In this document: in pieces, positions 12,724 to 24,264 of the stretch
Numbering within the stretch: position 1 is the first letter of the stretch
Layout of the letters: every line of letters begins with the position of its first letter
Origin: Mactra quadrangularis
Lineage: Eukaryota; Mollusca; Bivalvia; Venerida; Mactridae
NCBI GenBank assembly: GCA_025267735.1
Contig: CM046294.1
Coordinates: forward strand, 6,668,001 to 6,732,000
Length of the DNA stretch: 64,000 nucleotides
Reading direction: 5' to 3'
Made by a program: the position numbers and the translations under genes
The notes under the pieces: generated by a model
The model's input: the letters and a program-made list of their open reading frames with translations, nothing else
Database searches by the model: none
What the model was told of the DNA's origin: nothing

Positions 12724-12840
12724 ATGGCTTCCTGTCCAGCAAGATCAATACTGTTTTTTATAATAATATCTTATGTGATAGTAAACTTGTTTCAGACATA
12801 TTTGAAAAAAGAAAAATTAAAGTATTTCCAATTACCACAG
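12724..12840 (+). other. Possible stray signal-anchor exon
   Basis: An ATG opens 39 codons with a hydrophobic run (SILFFIIISYVIVNLF) followed by a lysine-rich stretch, then CCACAG|GTAGAG, which could act as a donor. It sits between the two sulfotransferase genes and has the general form of a type II membrane-protein first exon. The splice phase would be 0 rather than the phase 1 of both sulfotransferases, and no catalytic exon follows before 21427. It could be a decayed exon of a third copy or chance. Confidence 0.15.
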
Positions 12841-13254
12841 GTAGAGCGTGTCACAAGTACATATGTCAATATAAAAATGAAGTTGTTCTTTGAAAAGTAC
12901 ATAATGGTAATATTAAAGGCTTAGATTACAGGGGTATGTTTACCACTTCAATTATCCTCTTAAAAGCACTAAGTACAAAATAAGGATCCTTTGTCATTTT
13001 TTATCTTTCATGGACAAGGCATCGAGCATTAAGTGAGAACAAAAAGGTCATTTTGGGCTAAATATGTAGTTGGTCCCTTTTACCTTTAAACTTTGTTATA
13101 AAGAGGTCGACCGGTATTAGCATATCAATCTGTTGCGAATGAGACTGAGTTGTGGGGTTTGAGTTTGTTCTAAAGTTCTATATCTTGCTCTCAAGTCTAA
13201 TTCTTAATATCATGGTTTAGTCAAACGCTTTGTTCAAAGCAGATGTGTTTTTTT

Positions 13255-13460
13255 AAATTTGTTTTGCTCTTATGGTGGGGGTACGCCGTAGCAACACATT
13301 ATAACTAGGTCATATCACGGTGGTAATTCAACATGCTCACCGTTCCTCGAAAGGCTACTTCTCTGCATTAACCAGTTACTAGGCGTGTAATCCCGCAAGT
13401 GACTAAAAACTGCCCTACATGATTTAGAATCAGTAGAACGAGGCAGAATGGCTCACGACT
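13255..13460 (-). repeat. SINE, family 1 (partial)
   Basis: Carries GGTCATATCACGGTGGTAAT, CTCACCGTTCCTCGAAAGGC and the following body blocks of family 1. The head is missing. Confidence 0.7.
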
Positions 13461-13499
13461 AACCTTATATTTAAGATCTGAAGCACTAAATCGTATTAT

Positions 13500-14720
13500 G
13501 TTTGACTGAAATTATTTCATAGATGAATGCCAACATGCTGAAATTAAACGCAGACAAGACTGAAGTTATGTTGTTCTTTTCAAAATTTAATCGTAAACAT
13601 GTTGAAGACGTGTCCATTAGAGTTGGTGATTCCATCATAAACTCTAAAGACTGTTTTAGAAATCTTAGTGTTTACTTCACACCACACATGGATATGGAGA
13701 AGCATGTAAACATTGTATGCAGATCGTCTTATTTGTTTGTTTGTTTTGTTTGGTTTAACGCCGTATCAACACATTTATTGGTCATATAACGGCGGTCAGT
13801 CAACCTACTCACTCCTCCTGGAAAGGCTAAATCTCTACATTTAGCTGTTAACCAACTACTAAGCGCATACTTTCGTCAGTGACTGACAACTGCCCTACAT
13901 AACTAAAAATCATTGGTAGAAGGGAGAATGGTCGTAGAAATAATTTCAAGACTTTCAAGAATTTTAGGTGATGTAAAATGTGGCCAAAAATGGCAGATCA
14001 GCGGGAAAATGCATTGTTTTGTGAAGCAGTCTGTGAGCGTAATTAACCTAAAAATCATCTAGAAACACATTTTCCTAATATTTATGTCAATTTGAATGGT
14101 ACTATTACAAAATTTCATGTGAAAAAAACTTATTTAAACTTGTTATAGTTGTTTTCCGTATTGGCGGAAATAAAAGCGACGACAGTGAAATTTGATGAAA
14201 ATCTACATGTGTATTACATTTACTTACCGTTACAAATCCCTGTTATATGAAATCTTTGGTTACATCAAAATTGGACTATTCAACGCTCTCCATGCTAATA
14301 CTTCAAAGTCAAATCTAAATAACTTTTCAACGCCTACAAACTACGCCAGCAAGAATCATCACCAGAACCCATCGTCATGATCATATTACACCTGTGTGGA
14401 AAGTACTTCTTCATTGGCTCCCTCTCTGACAGCGGATCAGCTATAAGCTCTTGATATATTCATATAAAGCACTTAACTTCATATAGCCCATGTATATCCG
14501 AGATCTAATTACATTTTTACAAGCCCAACAGAGATCTCCGTTCAAGCATTTCCCTATCTATTACTGCTCCACAGTCTTAGACTGTTACTTTTGGCAACTG
14601 TACTTTCATGCAATCGGCGCCAAACCAGCGGAATACACTTCCGGATTCACTCAAGTGTGCCCAGTCTCTAAATATTGTTTAGGAAAAAATTAAAAACCTA
14701 CTTGTTTATTAACCACTATA
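13500..14720 (+). mobile_element. Decayed CR1/L2-like reverse-transcriptase remnant
   Basis: The 5' part (13523-13725) reads NANMLKLNADKTEVMLFFSK then a segment ending HMDMEKHVNIVCRSSYLF, the typical end of the reverse-transcriptase region. A family-1 SINE then interrupts it. The 3' part (about 14310-14690) reads RLQTTPARIITRTHRHDHIT, PVWKVLLHWLPL, stop, QRISYKLLIYSYKALNF, stop, and further tail sequence. In-frame stops and the insertion show that it is inactive. Confidence 0.8.
13731..13955 (-). repeat. SINE, family 1, inserted in the reverse-transcriptase remnant
   Basis: GTTTGGTTTAACGCCGTATC, then the blocks GTCATATAACGGCGGTCAGT and GGAAAGGCTAAATCTCTACA. It interrupts the retroelement reading frame right after CRSSYLF. 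Confidence 0.8.
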
Positions 14721-14744
14721 GTCCCTAGATCGATCACTGATGTT

Positions 14745-14958
14745 TGTAGCGTCGTTTAAGGTCACAACTGTCGCTAATCGTCGCAACCTTAACGCTAAAC
14801 GTCGCACTTAGTAGAAAGGTATAGTATCTAGCTTAAAAGACACAAGTATTACATGGGGCGTTTAACGGCAGGGCGATTGCGACGTTTAGCAGCGTTTGCG
14901 ACGTTTAGCTTTAGTATTGCGACGTTAAACGTCAGTTGTGGCGTTTAACGGCGCTACA
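14745..14958. mobile_element. Palindromic MITE, 'TGTAGCG' family
   Basis: A 214-bp element beginning TGTAGCGTCGTTTAAGGTCA and ending GTGGCGTTTAACGGCGCTACA, near-complementary ends. The inside is rich in GCGACGTTTAGC-type words. A related element at 21820-22463 has the same ends. Confidence 0.8.
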
Positions 14959-14985
14959 ATGTTTAGTATTCATTTAGTATCTATT

Positions 14986-15443
14986 AGGGGTGTAACGGGT
15001 AACCGATATACCGGTTAATATTGCAATACGAGTTGTAACGGTTTTTAACCGGTTCGTTTTTCCTTGAACCTGTTTTGTAGTTGTAAGTCATACTGCTTGT
15101 TTTTATCAGAATCTGGTTGTTAAATGTTTAAATAAATGTTAAAATGCATTGAATACTTGAAATAATCTTACTTAGCTTTCAAATGTTAAACATTTAGTCA
15201 ATTGATAGATAATTTTCAAAAGTCTGTTTCAAACCACGCATTTTTCTAACATATAGACCATTTTACACTAGTAATCCAAACATTTGCATGAAAGATCATT
15301 TGAAAATACACATATGTGTGATATGCTGATCCAATTAAGACGAGGTACATGCATTAGTTAATGCTTTGCGTGTCTAAGCGAAAACCCGGTACGTATTGCA
15401 ATATATTGCAATACGATTTTACCGTATTGAACATTACACCCCT
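14986..15443. mobile_element. 'AGGGGTGTAAC' DNA element with 10-bp target repeat, copy A
   Basis: A 458-bp non-autonomous element with ends AGGGGTGTAAC.../...TTACACCCCT, subterminal palindromes AACCGATATACCGGTT and TATTGCAATATATTGCAATA, and no coding capacity. It is flanked on both sides by AGTATCTATT (14976-14985 and 15444-15453). Confidence 0.88.
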
Positions 15444-16108
15444 AGTATCTATTCTATTATTTATGTATTCTTTAAAAATATCTCTTAACCATTTTTTATT
15501 ATTTATTCCTAAATTATTGTGAAGCGCTTTTGAACATATTTTCAATATGAAAAGAGCGCTATACAAACACACTGTATGGCATATAATAATATCATATAGC
15601 AAGCTCAACTAAAGTATGTCATTTGTCAACATTGGATTGAATCCCACGTTGAAACAGTGAAATCGATATGGCGATGATCGTGATCAATGATCCTCATCTT
15701 ACTTTACAACACGGGGTCACCGTATGTAGTTTTATGTTATCGCAAAACTGATGTATCTGCAATAAGTGCATGGTATATGTCTGTATCACACAGCGAAAAT
15801 CTTGATGGGCCTTAAAGTTGAGTACGAATGATTTCATGCAAATGTTTCATTCCATATTCAAACAAGAAAAAACGATGTTAAGCATCAAAGAGTGCAAATA
15901 AGAGCCTAATAATTCAATATCATTGTCTCATATATATATAGTACAGGTATAATACAGAACATGTAAAACATTCCACGTTTAAGTGGAAAAGTTCATCTTC
16001 ATCTTTACTTAATTTTAATAAAGTGCTTCCTTTTACAAATTATAAAACATTGCTTATTGATCGTTGATAAAAGCACTAAAACATAAGCACCTATATACAA
16101 CATATTAC
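15444..16108. other. Intergenic, no gene seen
   Basis: AT-rich. No repeat family or coding pattern was recognised. A minus-strand open frame (15608-15354) runs into the neighbouring DNA element and is not believed. Confidence 0.5.
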
Positions 16109-16852
16109 AGGACTATTATCAGTCATGGCTTGATAATCTTTCTTTGTATATGGTGTCAGTGTATCAGTCAGTGATTTAGACCGTCCCCCAGAAAGTATAT
16201 GTACAAGGGTACACTGTATAAAAAGACGGTGATGACCGGTTGTTCGTGTCTAGCTATTTTATTATCGTCGGCCCTGTGCCAAAGATAATAAAAATTATTA
16301 AGTTTTGAGCATTTTTGTGGCGACACCGGTTGCCTTAAGCCAATCAGAACGATGCATTTGAGGTCACGTGATGAAAAATGACGTCGAGCAGTCAAAATAG
16401 GGGTGTGTGTATGGAATCGTCGTCGCCGTCTATTATCCGGTTACCTGTATGTATTCCCAGAAAATATCATTATCGATATATGAACGCGTACCAGTTTCAA
16501 GGAAGTTGCAAATTGAATATAAAACCAAAAATCATACAATGCTCAGAGACATGGCTAAATACCAAGCTTTATTAATGAAGTGTAATACGTGCCGTGTTTC
16601 TGTAAAATTTTTATTCATTTTGTTTAGCATATATAAATTATCTTTAAAATAAGTTTCTCAAAGAAATTTATATTTTCTCCTCTAAACTGTGGTTTAAACT
16701 AAAGCATGTTCACTCGACCTTCACGATACTTGTCGTCTTTTAATAGAAAGCACGCTCGATTAGATCATTTTTGGACACGGTCTAAACCACTGACGAAGAC
16801 ACTGACACCATAAACAAAGAAGGCTTATCAGACCATCACTGATAATGATCCT
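16109..16852. mobile_element. DNA element with ~80-bp terminal inverted repeats
   Basis: The left end AGGACTATTATCAGTCATGG ... TATGGTGTCAGTGTATCAGT ... GATTTAGACCGTCC is mirrored at the right end (GGACACGGTCTAAACCACTG ... GACACTGACACCATAAACAA ... CACTGATAATGATCCT). No transposase frame lies inside its ~580-base interior. Confidence 0.8.
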
Positions 16853-18822
16853 TTTATATATTGTACATTTATATAGGTGTTTATATTTAAATTATTCAAA
16901 CTTAATTGGTTTAATTAGCGATTTTTTAAAATAATTTTAATGCCTCACTTATAGAGATCGCATGCTTAAGCAGTACTTTCGTGTTATTGCTGGTTTTTTG
17001 CGCATAGTAGGAACATGTCCCAGACAGCCCCTGTTCGTTCGATGACTAAATTCAACGGTATAAAACTCTGACACATATATTGCTTGAATGTCTTACTTAA
17101 ACAGATGTCATACATGACTAAACGACGATTTCAAGCATGTTTGGAAATGCTTATACCTGTCACTAATAGAAATTCGCGTTTTAGTCAAGCCAATGTGACG
17201 ACCCTCATGTTTATCTGAGAGTAATGTGTAGAGCAGTAAAAACCGAGAAGTGCCGCACGCTGCGACATTATCAAAACTGACTACAAGCAGAGCGCAACGC
17301 TTCAGCGTTGCGAAATAATTTTCTCTCTAAAATACTGCTTTTGATAGAGTTTGAAGCATCGTGTAAATTTTCGAATGTTTGGAAATGGATGAAACACAAA
17401 AAGAGTAAAGATATCCGAAATATTAACATTTTCTTTGATTTTTACACCCTTTAAATGTTTATTTTTGGTATTAAAGACCGATTAAAATCCATCTTCTATG
17501 TATACTTAAGTTTTTTTGTCAAATATAACAACAATATCGCATTCATTTCATGAGGGCATCATTCCATAACTGCAATCTTCATAATTGTATGGAAAGCCAG
17601 GACTGTCTTATACCGCTCTTTTTCGATTAATTGATCCGTTCAAGCTATATACTAGCCCATTTCGACAATATATGTATATGAAATAAAATCATCATTATAT
17701 TAAACCGAAAAAAACATTTTATGAATGCAGAATAACAATATATTGAGCGGTTTATCAATGTATGAAACCAATGCACCTTTATATAGATTCAATCTGGGTA
17801 TACATGTGTATGAATTGGAAACACCATTATATGGAACCAGTTTTGTCATATATGAAATCAATGTTAAATTGAGATTTTCAAATAAAGACAAAAATAGACA
17901 GTAAATACTGACTTTGATATATTCGTGCATAAAGTTCAAGCTCAGGTCAATCCTGGAAATTTCTCTTACATACGCCGGATTTGATATACTTCATTTGCAC
18001 AAACATCATATCGTCTGCTTGTTAACACGTATTTGCGGACTACATTAATTGAAGCCGCGAGTAATAAGGCCTTGAATTGCGCACGCACAGCCTAATGTAA
18101 TTCGTCCGCGACAAATTTTAATGATGACATTGGATTAACTATAGAACTATTAATAGTTTAAATACAATTTGGCTGATGGTATTCAGTAACATATTTTGAT
18201 ATGAAACTAACATTCATATGGTTCGAGTTGTCATTTCTGTTTCATAAACAAAAATAGCCGTGAGGGCATCTTACGGGCGCCGTGTGATCAATCTCCGCAA
18301 GGACTCGACCAACTCTTGAGTACCCGTACGGACTGTTACGTTTTTACCAGAGCCCGTGGAATGAGCCAAGGATACACGAATCAATTTCAAAGTCAAGTCG
18401 TGAACACAATCGTGGCCGAGTATGGATTAAACTTGCATATCTTCCAGCTACGGCTCCGTACGGGTGTGTTGTTTTGTGCCATGTGCATACCGTCATTTTA
18501 ATACGCAAGACTTCCCAAGGCCAACAGCTGTCTGCACGTACGGGTCCGCAACAGCCACGATTTAATGGGACTGAGACATTAAATATCACCCTTTAAACTA
18601 CGAAGGTTTAAAGTTTATAGCGTAAACCATAAATATAAATTATTTGACAAAAATATCAAACACAGTACAAAAATCTCTATTCGAACAAGTATTATTTCTA
18701 TATACGGTATATTTGAATATCAAAGGGAGGTAACAAAACATATCCATGTGAGCTGAAGGATAGATTACAGGAAAAAGAAATTATCTACAATTAAAAGTGC
18801 CGATTCCCGCTGCCCCGGGCAG
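16853..18822. other. Intergenic, no gene seen
   Basis: AT-rich with a weak ~45-bp periodicity of TATATGAAAnCAATG-like words at about 17660-17870. A GC-richer patch at 18250-18560 contains the oppositely oriented words ACCCGTACGGACTG and CACGTACGGGTCCG and may be another decayed inverted-repeat element. A lone relative of the 27-bp minisatellite unit sits at about 18219-18245. Confidence 0.45.
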
Positions 18823-18931
18823 CATATTATCAAAAATCTTACGATAATTTAACAATACAATATAGAAGGATTTAGGACTAAAATTGGTCGTAAGACGCTT
18901 GATAATACGGGCCCCGGATTTGGTTTAATTT

Positions 18932-19363
18932 TTATGGTTTGAGTTGTCATTTCTGTTTTTATGGTTTGAGTTGTCATTTCTATTTTTATGGTTTGAGTTG
19001 TCATTTCTATTTTTATGGTTTGAGTTGTCATTTCTGTTTTTATGGTTTGAGTTGTCATTTTTGTTTTTTATGGTTTGAGTTGTCATTTCTGTTTTTATGG
19101 TTTGAGTTGTCATTTCTATTTTTATGGTTTGAGTTGTCATTTCTATTTTTATGGTTTGAGTTGTCATTTCTATTTTTATGGTTTGAGTTGTCATTTCTAT
19201 TTTTATGGTTTGAGTTGTCATTTCTATTTTTATGGTTTGAGTTGTCATTTCTATTTTTATGGTTTGAGTTGTCATTTTTGTTTTTTATGGTTTGAGTTGT
19301 CATTTTTGTTTCTATGGTTTGAGTTGTCATTTCTATTTTTATGGTTTGAGTTGTCATTTCTGT
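18932..19363. repeat. 27-bp minisatellite, ~16 units
   Basis: Unit ATGGTTTGAGTTGTCATTTC + TATTTTT/TGTTTTT, 27 bases apart (18934, 18961, 18988 ...). A few units carry one extra T and so shift frame. The minus strand gives a 9-residue MTTQTIKIE repeat. The overlapping ORFs on both strands are artefacts of a period divisible by three. Confidence 0.97.
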
Positions 19364-20638
19364 GAATTTTATATTCATTTAACCCTGTCAACGCGTCCCT
19401 GGTAAAACCTTTTTCTTTTATCTTAAGCTTCAAACCAGTACAAGTCACTTACACTAGCCTTATGCTGATCACTGTATAATTGAATCTGTGGAAGAAAGAA
19501 GACCATAGTTCACGTCACACTCCAAAAATGCTCTGTAGCTCCCTTCACTCACAAAATATCGAAACCAGAAGACTCGGGTGAACAATTTAAAGCGGTATTC
19601 ATAAAGTACCCAAGTAAACATGATATGTTTGTACTTTTTGTACAAAGTAAATATACATTACAAGTCAGTTAACCTACTAACACAAGTCATGTAACTCAAT
19701 ACGATTTCTTATTATACTTTTTTGAATTGTATGAAAGAGGACAATGAAAAAACTTGTAAATATTATCTATTGTTAAATATTCTACAAAAAAATGGTGAAA
19801 ATGTATAATATAACATATTCACTAGTGAACTGAAGTTTCACTTTGATGAAAAAACCTCACAAAAACAATAATTAATAGTATATAGTATTTTTTACCAAGG
19901 TCAAATTATATGTAGCACATCCTTACGCTTGGTTTAAGAGAAGCATAAATAACACTCATGTATAGATTCATATTGTCTGCAACTTATTGAGGAAGCGTCG
20001 TTTACTAGGTTGTTGAACTTCAGATTAACTAAATTTCTTTTGTTGGGTTTAGACCCCATACCAAACACATTGTATTGGTTATATTATTAAGATGGCGAAT
20101 AGTCAATAAAAAACATCATACTGTTGATAGGTTGATAGACAAAATAACCCATGAATTTAAAAATATTGTATGATTTTTGGTCCCGGTTATCACTATAACT
20201 ATAGTGCGTACAAAAAAACTAAACTTGTTTTGGTAAACATTAAAAATGAGACAATTCATTTCTCGGGTAGGCAGTAATGAAAATAAAATTATTGTAATTC
20301 ATTTAAACAAAATTAGCATGGTTAATAAACCACCACCAATTGGTAAATCATGTTTGTTATGGTAGAACGCTTTCCATTACACCAACAACTAAGACACAAG
20401 TAAAACATATCACAATTGTTTATTTTAAAGTCATCCTGGGCATCCCTCGTCGTGGGTTAGTTCATTGTATTGTTATTATAAACAGTGTTTTGTTTTTTTG
20501 TTCGAACTATATCCGACTATAGAAATTGTCCAAGTAATGTGTATTAATGTGTATAAATTACTTTAGACTATTAAATGATAGTCTTAGGTTAAAGGACAAT
20601 TATCGTGTCTCAAGAAATTGTATACATGTATTACAAAA
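19364..20638. other. Intergenic, repeat fragments only
   Basis: The block at about 19424-19560 (CTTACACTAGCCTTATGCTGA, TGAATCTGTGGAAG) is matched at 27190-27290. A SINE-like tail fragment with GGGTTTAGACCCCATACC is at about 20045-20115. No gene was seen. Confidence 0.5.
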
Positions 20639-20639
20639 A

Positions 20640-20880
20640 TCTCATCTAATACACAAATATGCAATCGTTAAGGCAATTAGTGATGTTTCAAAATTTACGG
20701 ACTAAAAAACGAAACATCACTCAATGCCTACACGATCATATATTTGTTTACTTCAACACCGGTAGTTTCAAAATAGCGTCTAAATATGTCCGAGATTAAT
20801 CGCAGCGAATAGCCGAGGAGTTCCGAATGTATTGTTATGTAACGTTCTGTAACGTTCGCGGTAACTGAACACGCTACTGT
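20640..20880. mobile_element. 'TCCGAATGTAT' palindromic element, truncated copy
   Basis: Shares the inner hairpin (GGCAATTAGTGATGTTTCAA / GAAACATCACTCAATGCCTA) and right arm (GCCGAGGAGTTCCGAATGTA, AACGTTCGCGGTAACTGAAC) with the full copies at 23427 and 52071. The left arm is missing. Confidence 0.8.
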
Positions 20881-20884
20881 ATCA

Positions 20885-21240
20885 ACTTACTACAGGTCGT
20901 CCACGTAAACATTGCGTATGTAAACATAGCCAGTTTCATTACACACAAATATTTAGGGGTGTATTATTTTTTCTGTTTTATAGTTTAGTTAATTGACACT
21001 AACATATCTAACTAACATATAATAACATATCACTGTATAAAATTTCAAAATATGCATACACACAGTATTTAGAATTAATGTTAGATATCAAAGTTGTATG
21101 TTTTAATCCGTAAAATGCTTTACATGCATCAGCTTATTCACCTATTCAATGGGCAAGTCCATTGTTTAAAGTACAAAAACACGCATGACCTAGAATACGA
21201 CCTGTAATATTGCTACGTTAGCATACAATGTAAAATAACC
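20885..21240 (+). repeat. Relative of the interior of the 62646 element
   Basis: CTACAGGTCGTCCACGTAAA and CACGCATGACCTAGAATACG, with the sequence between them, align with 62820-63120. It ends just before sulfotransferase copy 2 exon 1. Confidence 0.75.
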
Positions 21241-21426
21241 TACAACTAGTTTATGTTAAACAGATTTTGCGTACATAATATCGCTATGAAATCGTTTTAT
21301 TCTAAAAAAGATTAAGAAATAGAATACCTTGTGAACAGCAAATGTTTTCGCCTATTATGAGCGATGTACTTAGAGATAAAGATTTTTTAAGTAAGAAACC
21401 TCCATTTCTGTTTGTTAATCATCACG

Positions 21427-21535
21427 ATGAAGCCAAAAAGATTTTTCACGACAGTTTTTGTACTAATATGTCTGTTAGGGATTTTAATGATATCATTCCG
21501 TGGGATGACCAGTTGGAATTCTTTAAGTACACTTG
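21427..21535 (+). CDS. Carbohydrate sulfotransferase copy 2, exon 1 (signal anchor)
   Basis: Encodes 36 residues starting MKPKRFF, then a hydrophobic anchor (TTVFVLICLLGILMISF, about residues 8-24) and the beginning of the stem. It ends at CTTG|GTAAGT in phase 1, the same phase and nearly the same length as exon 1 of the upstream copy. An ATG 15 bases upstream in the same frame (21412) is less likely, because the paralogue aligns from the second Met (M-KxRxFF). Spliced to 24564 it gives 409 aa. Confidence 0.85.
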
Positions 21536-21819
21536 GTAAGTTTAGTTTAATTACAGCTCATTTTGCCTTTGCTTTCTCCAGACCTGCTTTGTAACCGGGA
21601 CCGAAGTTTATGGGACTTAGCCATTTCTGTTTCTATCAGAAATTTATTCATTTATGTTGTTGCGCGTTGAACGTATATTTTATTTCGCAAGCTATTTTTG
21701 GAAGGTCTGCAATTTTAGTCATATGTAGATCGTCAAAGTTCAAGAGACAGCCTTTTTCATATCCAATGCCGAGTTTTATACTACAATACTATATCTTGAC
21801 GTCAGAATGATGTTTTGAC

Positions 21820-22463
21820 TGTAGCGCCGTTAAATCCCGCGTTTATGGGACTGAGCCATTTCTGTTTCCAACACATTAACGTCGAGAGCAACGTTGTGAT
21901 ATTTAGCAACTCATTCGGAACTCCTCGGCGATTTTCTACGCAAATATACCTCGGACATCATAAGGAAGTAAAGTAGTTCTATCATGGAGTCTGTAGTAAA
22001 TTTAAATTTCTCTGAATAAGAATTCTGTTGAAATAAAGTCAGGACTACATTGTAACACGACCTTTGGGACCAAGAACTTCTAATAAGATATTGTTGATAA
22101 AGCGTTTAACAATGTAAATCTGAGTTTTAAAGAGTTTAAACAAAACTGACAGTTGGTCGTATTTCAATATATATGTAGATAATCCTTGGTCATTTGCAGA
22201 GGGAAATATCTCTTTAAGTTGTATTGTAGCTAATTAGAAGAAAACTCGTTAGCTAATATAAACAAAGCAAGTTAATACATAAACAATAATAGCACTATTT
22301 GCCAGCAAGTAATTGGCCGGGCCTAATAACTTGGTTGTATTCCTACTACATCTGATATCCGAGGTATATCTTCGTAGATGATCGCCGAGGTAGTTCCGAA
22401 TGTTAGCGACTATTAGCGTCGATTGTGACCTTTAGCGGGGTTTCGATGTTTAGGGGCGCTACA
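21820..22463. mobile_element. Nested DNA elements (TGTAGCG type with a second palindrome inside)
   Basis: Outer ends TGTAGCGCCGTTAAATCCCG (21820) and TTAGGGGCGCTACA (to 22463) match the MITE at 14745. Inside, 21912-22402 is a second element with ends CATTCGGAACTCCTCGGCGA and CGCCGAGGTAGTTCCGAATG, related to 62646-63402. Confidence 0.75.
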
Positions 22464-22832
22464 AATAGAAACGATAAATAAACAAACTTTATTGGGGTAG
22501 TATCATGGAATTGCTAAGCCGGGTGTCAGTAGAAAAGATACATAGTTTCTTTCTTGTTACACAAAACTTACTACGAATGTGAAAAGCTGTCTCAATGTTA
22601 TTCTGCTAAAGTTTCTAGAACACCTCTTATCATAAATTCGGCATTAATCAAAGTGTCTGATCAGTAAACACTTGGATGACGTTGTATTTTCGTAAAAATA
22701 TTTTCGGCTATATTTTCTTAAATACCTTCATGTATGTTGTATTGCTAAATCGCATTCTTGGCCGACAAGAACACATTTAGTTATGATGAAAATGAATGAT
22801 GTCTATGTTTAATCTTTGAAAAAAACATGTGC

Positions 22833-22905
22833 AATTAGGCCATGCTATACCGGAATTTTGTTAAGCGTCAGCGTTCTCGTATGTTTTAGAGTCCTCAATC
22901 CAAAG
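22833..22905 (+). repeat. 'AGGCCATGC' element, left-end fragment
   Basis: AGGCCATGCTATACCGGAATTTTGTTAAGCG and the following block match the left end of the element at 44393. No right end was found. Confidence 0.6.
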
Positions 22906-23075
22906 AAATGTAATATTGGTTCATTGAGATACATTGATAATAGTTTCGGAGGCTTTCATACTTTTAGCTGGTACTCCAAAAATAAAATGTACCAAAAGAA
23001 ATTCGATTTCCATTGTATGAATAATGAATGAAATAAACAATAGTATAATAATTCTTCAAATTTGAACTTAAGAAT

Positions 23076-23282
23076 TGTAGCAATTTAATTAACTGTACTG
23101 TGAAGAAATTTTTATGACTGAGGAAGGTCAATGTTAGATAATATCAAAGCATCTCTGTTGGCGACATTAATTGTGCTTCAAATATTGTACAATGTATTAA
23201 GTTATACTGTGAGGATGCATTATGATGGTTATACGCTGCCCTCCAAAAGTTTCTTCACAGAACAATTAATTTAATTGCTACA
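23076..23282. mobile_element. Small inverted-repeat element, 207 bp
   Basis: Ends TGTAGCAATTTAATTAACTG...TGTGAAGAAA and, reversed, TTTCTTCACAGAACAATTAA...TTAATTGCTACA, about 33 bases each. Confidence 0.75.
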
Positions 23283-23426
23283 TTTTATTTTAAAATAACA
23301 TACCACAACATTTTTATGACTGGCTTTTGTGTGAAACGAGCGGTAGATTATAAATGCCTTTGTTAAAAGTTGTTTCCCCTACGTATGCTGGATCGCCTGG
23401 GATCAATTATGTATTAATCAGTAGCC

Positions 23427-23743
23427 TGTTCAATAACACAAAACGTTACAGAACGTTCCGTAACGATACATTCGGAACTCCTCGGCCATTCACTGCAAAT
23501 AATCTCATCTAATACACAAATATGCGATCGTTAAGGCAATGAGTTATGTTTCAAAATTTACGGACTAAAAACGAAACATCACTCATTGCCTAAACGATCG
23601 TATATTTGTTTACTTCAACACCGGTAGTTTCAAAATAGCGTCTAAATATGTCCGAGATTAATCGCAGTGAATGGCCGAGGAGTTCCGAATGTACATGTAT
23701 CATTACGGAACGTTTTGTAACGTTTAGGGTAAATAAACAGGCT
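23427..23743. mobile_element. 'TCCGAATGTAT' palindromic element, full copy
   Basis: A ~317-bp foldback: outer arms TGTTCAATAAC...ACGTTCCGTAACGATACATTCGGAACTCC and mirror, plus an inner hairpin (AAGGCAATGAGTTATGTTTC / GAAACATCACTCATTGCCTA). There is no coding capacity; a minus ORF here is an artefact. Confidence 0.85.
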
Positions 23744-24264
23744 GCAGTATACATGAGCATGAAAATTATCTCCCTTTGATTAAAATAATAGTTTTTGTAA
23801 ATTTCTAGTATCTTAAACATTTTTTTATTGTAATATGTTTTTAATTATTAAAAATCATTAACAATCTATTTTGAATTCAGATTATAAGCATTATAATGCT
23901 TTTATAGATTATATTGCTTTATAACGCATACCGAGAGTTGAGTAAGATATGAGTTAATTAGTAAAAATGTATTTTGTTAATTTTTGTATTAACAATACTG
24001 CAGTTAATACGTAAAACACAGTTTCAAATTGCGTAAGAAAGATATATGACAACGATATTGATCCATGTTTTTAAGGACATAGCAATGGTAAACCGGAAAT
24101 GCTATGTGAAATGCAATAATTAATAATTGCACATGATGCAGATATTTCGTTAATTCACTTTGACAAATCATGCTTGTCTTCTAATTCTATGCCGTTTTTC
24201 TTTTTTAAGACATTACTTGTTTAGTTTAAGCGTGATATGGGTCAAATGAAAATGCGAGTTTTAA

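Noticed and set aside
18925..19378. Long overlapping ORFs on both strands (MTTQTIKIE and SCHFYFYGL repeats)
   Set aside because: They are translations of the 27-bp minisatellite, open in several frames on both strands because the period is divisible by three; no start context, splice signals or family resemblance.
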